This document shows, piece by piece, positions 51,547 through 59,312 of a stretch of 64,000 bases of DNA. The stretch comes from a virus: IMG/VR virus record IMGVR_UViG_3300020198_000002, positions 1-64,000 of that record; one strand, written 5' to 3'. The notes beneath the pieces are model-generated. The model worked only from the letters and a program-made list of their open reading frames with translations, was not told where the DNA came from and made no database searches. Both the position numbers and the translations under genes were made by a program. How positions within the stretch are numbered: the first letter of the stretch is position 1; every line of letters begins with the position of its first letter.

Positions 51547-53066
51547 TGCAAAGAAAAGCCAAATCAATAACCATTGTTGGTGGTGGTAGTTCTGCGTGGT
51601 TAACTGCAGCACTTTTAAATAATAGTATTAAAAAATATAGAGAAATCTACGTTATTGATAAAGAAGTAGGCACTCCAGTTGGAGTGGGAGAAGCTACAAT
51701 CCTAAGTTTCAAAAAATTTATGGATGATTGTGGATTCTCTATCCTAGATTGGTTCAGTGAAATATCAGCAACTTTCAAAGGTGGTATTTTATTTGAGAAT
51801 TGGCTTGGAAAAGAAAATCATGTTTGGCATCCATTTGCATTTCCAGATTTCCAATATAATCAAACAACAATGTTGGAACATTGGTCAAATTGTCAAGAAT
51901 TAGATTTTAAAACACATTCTCTTGTCCACTATAATGTTTGCACAAAAGACCAAAAAATAGATCCAGATAACATAGGAATCTATGCATTTCATATTGATGC
52001 TGCACTACTAGTCAAATACATCAAATCAAGAATTGTTGGAAATGGAGTGACATTCATACAATCTGAAGTAAAAGGTATTGTCAGGGACGATAATGGTTAT
52101 GTTACAGAATTGGTTTTAAACAATGGGGAAGTTCATAAGTCAGATTTGTTTGTTGATTGTACTGGATTCAATGGACTATTAAAAGAAAAGAATGATAGAG
52201 TTGATTTAAGTGACAGACTATTCTGTGATACTGCAGTTTGCACTCAAGTTCCATATTTGAATAGAGAGATTGAACTCAAACCATACACTGGATGTGATGC
52301 AGTAGATCATGGATGGATTTGGAAAATTCCAGTAAAGAATAGAATTGGTTCTGGTTTAGTTTTTAATAGATCAGTTACTGATATTGAAGAGGCAAAAGAG
52401 TACTTTGTTAAATATTGGGACAATAGGATTACCAAAGAAGAACTAAAAGTTCTGGATTGGACACCTTTCTACAATAAAAACTTCTGGGAAAAAAATATTG
52501 TTTCCGTTGGACTTGCTGCTGGATTCATTGAACCTTTGGAAAGTACTGGTATTGGACTTGCTTGTGCAGGAGCATGGGGATTATTGAATCGAATTAAAAC
52601 AACAGAATTTGATTCACATGATATCGATTTTTATAATGCAGAACTAAAATGTTTCTTTGAAAACTGCATAGATTTTGTCAATATGCATTATTCAAAATCT
52701 AAGAAAGAAGGTAAATTCTGGGAGTGGGTACATCAAACTTATAAACCAACCGAAAAATTCTCATATCACATTGATGAGATGAAATCGAACACGATTGATA
52801 TTGTTGACGAAGGGAAAGAAATGTTTTCTTTTAACAACTGGATGTGTTGGATGATTCAATTGGGTCATGAAATTTCGCCAAAAATTAGATCAAACTCAGT
52901 TCAAAATTCTGAAGATCTGGTTAAAGATTTCTATTCTAATGAAAAAAATAAGTATGATTACTTACCTACAGCTTCGGTATACAATGACTACTTTAACGCA
53001 CTAACTACACTCACAAAAGAAGTGATAAATCCGTATAAGAACAATGAAAAGACCAAACTTTATTAA
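51546..53066 (+). CDS. Flavin-dependent tryptophan-halogenase-family protein, 506 aa
   Basis: The FAD site GGGSSAWLTAALL is at residues 12-24. Lys78 in ATFKGG corresponds to the catalytic lysine (Lys79 in PrnA). GWIWKIP at 256-262 is the WxWxIP motif that keeps these enzymes from acting as monooxygenases, and EPLEST (329-334) carries the active-site Glu-Ser region. All key residues are present, so activity is expected. Known members use FADH2, O2 and halide to halogenate tryptophan or other indoles and aromatics. The substrate here could be free tryptophan, a protein residue or another aromatic. It needs a flavin reductase, which is not in this window. Confidence 0.9.
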   Translation: MQRKAKSITIVGGGSSAWLTAALLNNSIKKYREIYVIDKEVGTPVGVGEATILSFKKFMDDCGFSILDWFSEISATFKGGILFENWLGKENHVWHPFAFPDFQYNQTTMLEHWSNCQELDFKTHSLVHYNVCTKDQKIDPDNIGIYAFHIDAALLVKYIKSRIVGNGVTFIQSEVKGIVRDDNGYVTELVLNNGEVHKSDLFVDCTGFNGLLKEKNDRVDLSDRLFCDTAVCTQVPYLNREIELKPYTGCDAVDHGWIWKIPVKNRIGSGLVFNRSVTDIEEAKEYFVKYWDNRITKEELKVLDWTPFYNKNFWEKNIVSVGLAAGFIEPLESTGIGLACAGAWGLLNRIKTTEFDSHDIDFYNAELKCFFENCIDFVNMHYSKSKKEGKFWEWVHQTYKPTEKFSYHIDEMKSNTIDIVDEGKEMFSFNNWMCWMIQLGHEISPKIRSNSVQNSEDLVKDFYSNEKNKYDYLPTASVYNDYFNALTTLTKEVINPYKNNEKTKLY

Positions 53067-53769
53067 TGAATCCGAAGTATTTGCAATAAACCCAGGACTT
53101 GAAGCTTCTGTACATGTAATTGGACCAGAAGAAGTAAAAGTAGTCGTTATTGAAAATTTTTATTTAAATCCAGATTTGGTAAGAGAATTGGCGTTAACAA
53201 TTCCGCCAACAGAAAATTCAAAAATTTTAGCAGGATCTCCTGGAACTAGGGTTTTTGGACATTATAATTTTGTTAGTATGTTCCCCATCTTTCAACATAT
53301 TTTTAGAAACGTATATCCTGAGGTGACAAAAGAAGTAACAGACGAAGAAATGAAGTCCAGTATCTGCAATACTCCATTCTGTGTAAATATCAGTCAGTCT
53401 GACAAGATGCCTCCTGTTGTTCCCCATATTGATGATGAAGATAGAATGTTATTTGCTGGAGCTTTATACCTCAATAAACCCGATGAGTGTTCTGGTGGAA
53501 CATCTTTTTACATGTTAGATGGAAAACAACAAGTAACAAATACATATGTTGGTGATTGGTTGAAAAAAAATAATCATACAAATTTTTATACTCATTACTT
53601 AACTGACAGTGAAGATGATTGGGATCTTTTATCTGTTGCAGAAATGAAGTATAATAGATTAATAATTTATCCTGGAAACGTTCTGCATACTGCATACGTA
53701 AAACCAGAAATGTTTACAGATGACAAATATAGACTAGTCCAGATGTTTTTTATAGCACTTAAATCATAA
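53044..53769 (+). CDS. Fe(II)/2-oxoglutarate oxygenase-like, DUF6445 type (1), 241 aa
   Basis: ATG 53044 overlaps the halogenase by 23 nt. The motif PHIDDEDRMLFAGALYLN (His128, Asp130), GGTSFY, and YPGNVLHTAY (His215) with Arg230 in DKYRLVQMFF is the HxD...H...R set of a double-stranded beta helix oxygenase. I recall DUF6445 proteins as frequent neighbours of tryptophan-halogenase-family genes in marine bacteria, which matches this order. It would hydroxylate a peptide or small-molecule substrate. A close paralogue lies at 54482. Confidence 0.75.
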   Translation: MKRPNFINESEVFAINPGLEASVHVIGPEEVKVVVIENFYLNPDLVRELALTIPPTENSKILAGSPGTRVFGHYNFVSMFPIFQHIFRNVYPEVTKEVTDEEMKSSICNTPFCVNISQSDKMPPVVPHIDDEDRMLFAGALYLNKPDECSGGTSFYMLDGKQQVTNTYVGDWLKKNNHTNFYTHYLTDSEDDWDLLSVAEMKYNRLIIYPGNVLHTAYVKPEMFTDDKYRLVQMFFIALKS

Positions 53770-54485
53770 TGAGTTTTACTTCTAGATTTCCATCAATTTG
53801 TATTGATGGATTTTATTCCGAACCAGATGAAATCGTCAAATGGGCTTCATCTTTAGAATATAATAAAGACCCCAAGTCTGGATGGCCTGGTTGGAGAACT
53901 CCGCCACTATCCACTATTGATTATCAATTTGATGATCAATTTAGTAAAAAATTAATGGGAGTATTTTTTGATCTAGATCGAGATTGGGTTAGTTGGGAGA
54001 TACAAACTCATTTCCAAATTATAAAACCATTTTCTGGTGATAAAAATGATCCAAGGAATTGGGGTTGGGTTCATCAGGATTCTGATGGTGTTTATGATTT
54101 GGTAAAAGGATTTGAACCAATGAAATGCGAGTACGCAGGAATTTTATATTTAACTCCAGAGGCAGATTTGGACACTGGTACATCTATTTTTAGATCAAAA
54201 GTAAAAGATCCAGACACAAAACAGCCTTTCAAAAAAGAACTATTTTCTGGAGAAGAAATTGAGTTTGAAAAATATAAAGAAGGTATGATTAATGCTAGAT
54301 CTCAATTTGAAGAGACAATACGTTACTGCAATGTATACAATAGATTAATTGCATTTGAAGCGTCAAATTACCATGCAGCAATGAACTTCAAAATGGATTC
54401 CGATAAGATTAGATTGACTCAAGTATTTTTTATAAAAAATATTAAAACACAGGTCAATCCAATTCTAAGAGGATTTTTAAGATGA
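53769..54485 (+). CDS. Fe(II)/2-oxoglutarate oxygenase-like (2), 238 aa
   Basis: It starts with one base of overlap (TAATG) to the previous gene. WVHQDSDGVYDLV supplies His102 and Asp104, YAGILYLTPEADLDTGTSIF the strand after, and NRLIAFEASNYHAAMNF His202, with Arg215 in DKIRLTQVFF. The fold order is the same as in its neighbours, but the sequence is clearly different (SGWPGWRTPPL), so its substrate is probably different too. It is in the middle of the coupled operon. Confidence 0.72.
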   Translation: MSFTSRFPSICIDGFYSEPDEIVKWASSLEYNKDPKSGWPGWRTPPLSTIDYQFDDQFSKKLMGVFFDLDRDWVSWEIQTHFQIIKPFSGDKNDPRNWGWVHQDSDGVYDLVKGFEPMKCEYAGILYLTPEADLDTGTSIFRSKVKDPDTKQPFKKELFSGEEIEFEKYKEGMINARSQFEETIRYCNVYNRLIAFEASNYHAAMNFKMDSDKIRLTQVFFIKNIKTQVNPILRGFLR

Positions 54486-55273
54486 AAAAAAATTTTATTA
54501 ATGAGGATGAAGTTTTTGCCTTGAATGAAGGATTGGAAGCAAAAGTTTATACTATAGGTCCAGAAAAAGCCAAAATAACCTATGTTGATAATTTTTATAA
54601 AAATCCAGATTTGGTTAGGGACCTTGCGTTAACAATTCCACCAACAAGGAATCCAATTATTATGGCTGGAGCTCCTGGATCTAGAGTCGATGCGTATTAT
54701 AATTTTTCCCCCATGTCTCCATTTTTTCATTATATTTTTAGAAATGTTTACGGAGATATAGTTAAAGATATATCTGATGAAAAAATTTATGATTCCATGA
54801 AAGGAGTCACTTTTTGCGTAAATGTAACTCAATCAGACATTCTCAATCCAATTGTCCCACATGTAGATGATACTGGAGACCTACTTTTTGCAGCAACCGT
54901 ATATCTCAATAAACCAGAAGAATGTGCGGGAGGAACTTCCTTTTATACTTTAGAAGGAGAACAGCGAAGTAGTGCAGATAAAATTGATGCATGGTTAAAA
55001 AAAGTAGGCAAGTATCCATACTATGATAATTATATTACTGACAGTGAATCTGACTGGGAAATGATTCATTTGGCTGAAATGCAGTATAATAGGTTTGTAA
55101 TCTATCCAGCAAATATTTTACACACAGGATATATAAAACCAGAAATGTTTACTGGAGACACTCATCGTTTAGTCCAGATGTTCTTTGTTTTTCTTGGCGG
55201 ACCAGGATCATTCTTACCAGTGAATCATAATGAATATAAAAAATACTTAGAGAATAAAGATGCATCTAGTTAA
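54482..55273 (+). CDS. Fe(II)/2-oxoglutarate oxygenase-like, DUF6445 type (3), 263 aa
   Basis: ATG 54482 overlaps the previous stop by 4 nt. It is a paralogue of the gene at 53044 (both begin with a KxxFINExEVFAxNxGLEA block). Iron ligands are His127, Asp129 (PHVDDTGDLLF) and His214 (YPANILHTGY), with Arg229 for 2-oxoglutarate. A C-terminal tail of about 28 residues (GGPGSFLPVNHNEYKKYL) is absent from copy 1. Two copies on either side of a third, different oxygenase suggest duplication with insertion. Confidence 0.74.
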   Translation: MKKNFINEDEVFALNEGLEAKVYTIGPEKAKITYVDNFYKNPDLVRDLALTIPPTRNPIIMAGAPGSRVDAYYNFSPMSPFFHYIFRNVYGDIVKDISDEKIYDSMKGVTFCVNVTQSDILNPIVPHVDDTGDLLFAATVYLNKPEECAGGTSFYTLEGEQRSSADKIDAWLKKVGKYPYYDNYITDSESDWEMIHLAEMQYNRFVIYPANILHTGYIKPEMFTGDTHRLVQMFFVFLGGPGSFLPVNHNEYKKYLENKDASS

Positions 55274-55847
55274 GGCTTTTGAAAATTTTATTTCTATAGA
55301 AGAAAAAAATATTTTAAACAAATGGACTCTTGCGAATTATAATCAAGATTATTTTATTGACCCAAGAATGGATTCTCGGGGATTAAAAAGAACGAAGTTA
55401 ACAACTAGGTTTGCTACTCCATTAGTTACACCATCATTATTTGTAAGTTCAAACTCAAATTTTGAGTATCCGAGTTTAGTATACAACATACAAAGAAGAA
55501 TAATATATACCTTTGGATTTAATGAATATGGTTTGTCTCCAGTTGGCAAGAATGGTATAATTACAGAAATAGGTTTTAAGGGAGGAACTGTACATCCACA
55601 TATTGATCCAGTTTGGATTGAAAATACGGATACTATTCATTGCAATATAATAACACAAAAACCAAAATCTGGTGGAATTACATATATTGAAAATGAACCG
55701 TGGGAGGTTAATGAAACTGATCTTCTGATGTATGTTGTATCTTCGGCAGAACATAAGGTAGATGAAATCATTGGGGACAAAAATAGAATATTATGGATTT
55801 TTAGTTTTATCTTATCAAAAAATGATGCGGAGAAAATTTTATCATGA
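55260..55847 (+). CDS. Fe(II)/2-oxoglutarate oxygenase-like (4), 195 aa
   Basis: ATG 55260 overlaps the previous gene by 14 nt. The ligands are His114-x-Asp116 (VHPHIDPVW) and His165 (SSAEHKVDEI) with Arg176 (NRILWIFSF). The sequence is not close to the other three. GGITYIENEPWEVNETDLLMYVVSS reads as the double-stranded beta helix core. Its four-base overlap with the next gene (ATGA) ties it to the sugar-activating genes. The substrate is unknown. Confidence 0.62.
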   Translation: MHLVKAFENFISIEEKNILNKWTLANYNQDYFIDPRMDSRGLKRTKLTTRFATPLVTPSLFVSSNSNFEYPSLVYNIQRRIIYTFGFNEYGLSPVGKNGIITEIGFKGGTVHPHIDPVWIENTDTIHCNIITQKPKSGGITYIENEPWEVNETDLLMYVVSSAEHKVDEIIGDKNRILWIFSFILSKNDAEKILS

Positions 55848-56245
55848 AAACAGTTTTTGTTAATGGTACTTTCGATATCCTGCACCCAGGACATATAGAA
55901 CTTTTCAAAGTTGCTAAATCTTTGGGAGATAGGGTCATTGTCGCAACGGATAGTGACGAAAAAATTCGTAGGGATAAAGGACCAAATAAACCCATTAATG
56001 ATCTATGTCACAGAGTTTCTATGCTCCAATCAATTAGATACATAGATATGGTTCTATATTTTAATACTAAAGAAGAGTTGGAATCAATTATAAAATTATA
56101 CCAACCAGACATTCTTCTTTTGGGAAATGATTGGGAGAATGGAGTAGTAATTGGAAAAGAATTTGCAAAATCCGTAAGATTTTTTCCTAGGGTTGGAAAT
56201 TATTCTACTAGTAATATTGTTAATAAGATCAAAAATCATGAGTAA
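55844..56245 (+). CDS. HldE C-domain-like sugar-phosphate nucleotidyltransferase, 133 aa
   Basis: NGTFDILHPGHIELFKVAKSLGD carries the HxGH nucleotidyl-transfer motif (His14-His17). VATDSDEKIRRDKGPNKPIND, DILLLGNDWENG and NYSTSNIVNKI follow the order of the C-terminal (ADP-heptose synthase) half of HldE/RfaE. It would convert a heptose 1-phosphate to ADP-heptose. TagD-type glycerol-3-phosphate cytidylyltransferases share the fold and are the main alternative; the kinase gene directly downstream favours HldE. It overlaps the kinase start by 8 nt. Confidence 0.8.
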   Translation: MKTVFVNGTFDILHPGHIELFKVAKSLGDRVIVATDSDEKIRRDKGPNKPINDLCHRVSMLQSIRYIDMVLYFNTKEELESIIKLYQPDILLLGNDWENGVVIGKEFAKSVRFFPRVGNYSTSNIVNKIKNHE

Positions 56246-57011
56246 TTTTTCGGTATTAGTTATTGGCGATTCATGCGAAGATGAGTATGTTTATGGATCG
56301 GTCACTAGGATCAGTCCAGAAGCTCCCGTACCCGTATTAAAGTATGAATACTTAAAAAAGTCTTTAGGAATGGCTGCAAATGTCAATGAGAACTTAAAAT
56401 CTTTTGGAATGCAAACAAATCTTGTCACACAAAAAGAAAAAATAGTAAAAAGAAGATTTATTGATAGACAAACAGGACAACAGTTGATGCGAATGGATGA
56501 AGAAAACGTATCTACATTTTGCAGTGCAGCTCAGATCCGAATTGCTTTCATTCATGGAAATTATGATGTCTTAGTGATTTCGGATTATGATAAGGGATTT
56601 TTGGGTTACAGTGAATTAGAAGATCTATGTCAAAGTTTTGATGGTCCTGTTTTTGTAGATACAAAGAAAAAAAGACTTATTAAAAAAGAAAATGTATTTT
56701 TCAAAATAAATTTAAAAGAGTATGAGAAATTAGACAAGGATTGTTTGCCGGATCCAACAAATTTAATTGTAACTCTTGGGGCAAATGGTGTAAAATGGAA
56801 TGGTATAGACTTTGCATCCGAGAAAGTACCAGTATATGATGTAGTTGGAGCGGGAGATACTTTTCTTGCGGCTTTAGTTTATCATTATATGATTACGTCA
56901 ACTATGAAAGAGTCTATTGAATTTGCAAATAAAGCTGCTGCACTTGCAGTTCAGCATCCTGGGACTTATAAACTTACTGAAAATGACATTAATTTACTGT
57001 GTGGATATTGA
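56238..57011 (+). CDS. HldE N-domain-like (PfkB) heptose-phosphate kinase, 257 aa
   Basis: ATG 56238 is chosen because the product then opens MSNFSVLVIGDSCEDEYVYG as HldE kinases do. VTRISPEAPVPVLKYEYLK is the near-diagnostic HldE/RfaE motif, MAANVNENLKSFG follows, and VYDVVGAGDTFLAALVYH holds the PfkB catalytic Asp. HldE kinases phosphorylate D-glycero-D-manno-heptose 7-phosphate at C1. The protein is about 60 residues shorter than the usual kinase domain (about 318). The gene order (transferase then kinase) is the reverse of the bacterial fusion. Confidence 0.82.
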   Translation: MSNFSVLVIGDSCEDEYVYGSVTRISPEAPVPVLKYEYLKKSLGMAANVNENLKSFGMQTNLVTQKEKIVKRRFIDRQTGQQLMRMDEENVSTFCSAAQIRIAFIHGNYDVLVISDYDKGFLGYSELEDLCQSFDGPVFVDTKKKRLIKKENVFFKINLKEYEKLDKDCLPDPTNLIVTLGANGVKWNGIDFASEKVPVYDVVGAGDTFLAALVYHYMITSTMKESIEFANKAAALAVQHPGTYKLTENDINLLCGY

Positions 57012-57309
57012 TGGTACAATCTGTAATAATTCCAAAGATGGAAATTATATATCAGTTATTCCAAATCCCGATAGAATTGCAAAAATAAATAACCTGTATG
57101 ATGAAGGCCACTACATCATATACTTAACAGCAAGAGGAATGTCGAGATATAAAAATTCCAGAGTGGCTGCTCATAACGAATTTTATAATTTTACCTACAA
57201 TCAATTAAGATCTTGGGGTTGTAGATTTCATGAACTTCATATGGGTAAACCTGCTGCAGATATATATGTAGATGATAAAGGGGTGAACGACAATGACTTC
57301 TTCAATTAA
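56983..57309 (+). CDS. Small HAD-superfamily phosphatase, 108 aa
   Basis: ATG 56983 lies 29 nt inside the kinase gene, so translation is coupled. HAD motif I is VDIDGTIC (Asp8, Asp10), motif II IIYLTARG (Thr49) and motif III/IV MGKPAADIYVDDKG (Lys89, Asp96/Asp97): a full catalytic set in a minimal, capless protein. In the bacterial heptose pathway a HAD enzyme (GmhB) removes the C7 phosphate between the two HldE steps; its presence here fits that slot. The protein is much shorter than GmhB (about 190 aa) and more like the capsule-locus HAD proteins, so the step is inferred. Confidence 0.7.
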   Translation: MTLIYCVDIDGTICNNSKDGNYISVIPNPDRIAKINNLYDEGHYIIYLTARGMSRYKNSRVAAHNEFYNFTYNQLRSWGCRFHELHMGKPAADIYVDDKGVNDNDFFN

Positions 57310-57652
57310 ATTTGTTTCTAAAGGATGGGGATTCGAAAAGTGGATTGTAAACTGCGATAAGTACTGCGGAAAACTTCTTTATTTTATAAAAGGAGGACAG
57401 TGCTCTTGGCATTATCATAAAGTAAAAGACGAAACATTTTATATTCAATCTGGAAAACTTATTTTGTTTTACGGGGAAGATGATGATATTAATTCAGCAC
57501 AAAAGAAAGTTTTGAGAAAGGGCGATCATTTTCATGTTCCTGTAGGACTTAGACATAGGATGTATGCTCTAGAAGATACTGAATTATTTGAATTCTCTAC
57601 AGAGCATTTTGAGGAGGATAGTATTAGGATAATTCTTGGAGATACTGTTTAA
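57293..57652 (+). CDS. Cupin protein, possibly a sugar isomerase or epimerase, 119 aa
   Basis: ATG 57293 overlaps the HAD gene by 17 nt. Cupin motif 1 is CSWHYHKVKDETFYIQSGKL (His40, His42, Glu47) and motif 2 GDHFHVPVGLRHRM (His81, His88), so a metal site is intact. Small cupins of this type occur in sugar and polysaccharide loci as isomerases or as carbohydrate-binding proteins; the exact reaction cannot be read. Its 3' end overlaps the 3' end of the opposing epimerase gene by 29 nt. Confidence 0.68.
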   Translation: MTSSIKFVSKGWGFEKWIVNCDKYCGKLLYFIKGGQCSWHYHKVKDETFYIQSGKLILFYGEDDDINSAQKKVLRKGDHFHVPVGLRHRMYALEDTELFEFSTEHFEEDSIRIILGDTV

Positions 57653-58433
57653 CTGAAATATAATCATGATCATACCATGATGTATCTGCACATGTGTATG
57701 TCTGATATTGGCCACTCAAATGTTCTGGGAAGGGGACGAGTTCAATCTCACCCCCTTCTTTTTTTGCAACCAATTCCGCAACTTCTTTAAATGAAATTGG
57801 ATTCCCAGTCCCAATATCATAAATTCCACTATCGCAGTTATTGTTTAATACGACATCAACTATGTCACCAACATATACAAAGTCTCTGTAGAATTTTTCG
57901 GATCCTTCAAATAGTTTTAACTTTCCAGTTTCACGAATTTGTTTTGTAAATTTTGATATGGGACTAGCCTGTTCTCCTTTATGATCTTCCCCCGAGCCAT
58001 ACACATTAAAATATCTAAATCCTTGGATTGATTTAAAGTTTCTAATGTTATCAAGAACAAAATAATCAATTTGCAATTTTGATATTGCGTAATAGTTTAA
58101 TGGATTAATCAATTTTTGTTTTTTAGTTTGATTGCCATACACAGATGCAGAAGATGCATATTTTACTGGGATTTGATATTTGATCGCATAATCAAACAAC
58201 ATTAAAGTGAAAGCGACATTGTGGTGATGTATTGTTCGTATATCTTTTTCCGTAGTTGAAGATATTGCTCCTTGATGGATAATCATTGTTACCTTATCCC
58301 AATCTTGGAAACTACTTAAAAATTTCCAAGAATTTTCTCGTTCTATGCATTTTGTTGGCAATCTGATTTCTTCTTCTAAAACACGAAGAAAATTTGATCC
58401 GATAAATCCGTTATATCCAGTTAGTAAGATCAT
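57624..58433 (-). CDS. HldD-like ADP-L-glycero-D-manno-heptose 6-epimerase, 269 aa
   Basis: The NAD(P) motif TGYNGFIG is at residues 5-12, then IIHQGAISSTTEKD, YASSASVYG, Tyr115-x3-Lys119, GFRYFNVYGSGEDHKGEQAS (Lys152, equivalent to the second catalytic Lys of HldD), LFEGSEKFYRDFVYVGD and PFPEHLSGQYQTYTCADTS. This series is specific to HldD rather than GalE. It would epimerise ADP-D-glycero- to ADP-L-glycero-D-manno-heptose. It is shorter than the E. coli enzyme (310 aa). On the minus strand, AGGAG (58444-58448) precedes the start and TATAAT lies at 58454-58459. It is the only minus-strand gene I support in the window. Confidence 0.88.
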   Translation of the reverse strand: MILLTGYNGFIGSNFLRVLEEEIRLPTKCIERENSWKFLSSFQDWDKVTMIIHQGAISSTTEKDIRTIHHHNVAFTLMLFDYAIKYQIPVKYASSASVYGNQTKKQKLINPLNYYAISKLQIDYFVLDNIRNFKSIQGFRYFNVYGSGEDHKGEQASPISKFTKQIRETGKLKLFEGSEKFYRDFVYVGDIVDVVLNNNCDSGIYDIGTGNPISFKEVAELVAKKEGGEIELVPFPEHLSGQYQTYTCADTSWYDHDYISVKQYLQELS

Positions 58434-58443
58434 AAGTATTTTG

Positions 58444-58468
58444 CTCCTGATAAATTATAACATAAATA
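58444..58468. promoter_or_regulatory. Divergent control region between HldD-like gene and gp13
   Basis: On the minus strand: AGGAG (58444-58448) and TATAAT (58454-58459), with no good -35. On the plus strand: CATAAATA (58461-58468), a late-promoter-like box 26 bp before the gp13 ATG. The two sets are interleaved within 25 bp, so expression of the two directions may interfere. Confidence 0.5.
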
Positions 58469-58493
58469 TCTCTAGAAATAGGAGAAAGTTGGA

Positions 58494-59312
58494 ATGGCCC
58501 GTCCTTCTAGTAGAGAAGAATTGAAGGAATATTGTCTTAGAAAGTTAGGCAAACCTGTGCTAGAAATTAACGTTGACGATGATCAAATTGAAGACGCTAT
58601 AGATGAAGCCGTCCAATTTTATCAGGAAAGACATACTGACGGTATTGATAGAGTATTTTTAAAGCACAAATTAACCAATCAAGATATTACTACAATTGTA
58701 GGTATTGCGAGTACAACTATAGGCACTAGTACTAAGGGAGGAATTCCATCTGCACAGTGGCAAGAAGGTGCAAACTATTTACCACTCCCAGACCCAGTAA
58801 TTAGCGTAACAAAAATATTTAAACTAGACTCAAGTTCTATCTCAGACGGACTATTCAATATAAAGTATCAATTATTTCTTAATGACTTATATTATTACGG
58901 TGCAATTGATTTACTAAATTATTCAATGGTAAAAACATATCTAGAAGATTTGGATTTTTTGATAAATCCAACGGCACAAGTTAGATTTAATCAAAAAAAT
59001 CGTAGACTATATTTGGATATTGATTTAAAAGATATTTCCGAGGGTAGATATTTACTTATAGATTGTTACAGAGTAATAGATCCAGAAGGAGAAAATGCTG
59101 TTTACAATGATTTTTGGTTAAAGAGATATACAACGTCTTTGATTAAGAAACAGTGGGGCCAAAATTTAATTAAATTTCAAGGAGTGAAACTTCCAGGCGG
59201 AGTCGAACTAAACGGTAGACAAATATATGATGATGCAGTTTCTGAACTAGAAGTTTTGGAAGAGAAGTTGATGACTGAATATTCTTACCCACCATTAGAT
59301 ATGATAGGATAA
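58494..59312 (+). CDS. 13: Neck protein gp13
   Basis: 272 aa (T4: 309). The start MARPSSREELKEYCLRKLG, then VLEINVDDDQIEDAIDEAVQFYQERH and the later LLDCYRV-like stretch LLIDCYRVIDPEG are typical of cyanophage gp13. In T4, gp13 and gp14 form the neck that closes the filled head and receives the tail. It has AGGAG at 58480-58484 and shares one base with the start of gp14 (TAATG). This restarts the conserved gp13-gp17 block after the accessory cassette. Confidence 0.92.
   Translation: MARPSSREELKEYCLRKLGKPVLEINVDDDQIEDAIDEAVQFYQERHTDGIDRVFLKHKLTNQDITTIVGIASTTIGTSTKGGIPSAQWQEGANYLPLPDPVISVTKIFKLDSSSISDGLFNIKYQLFLNDLYYYGAIDLLNYSMVKTYLEDLDFLINPTAQVRFNQKNRRLYLDIDLKDISEGRYLLIDCYRVIDPEGENAVYNDFWLKRYTTSLIKKQWGQNLIKFQGVKLPGGVELNGRQIYDDAVSELEVLEEKLMTEYSYPPLDMIG

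Noticed and set aside
56983-57309. Firm naming of the HAD protein as GmhB
   Set aside because: It is only 108 residues and lacks the additional Cys-rich zinc loop that GmhB proteins usually have. Only the HAD fold is supported.
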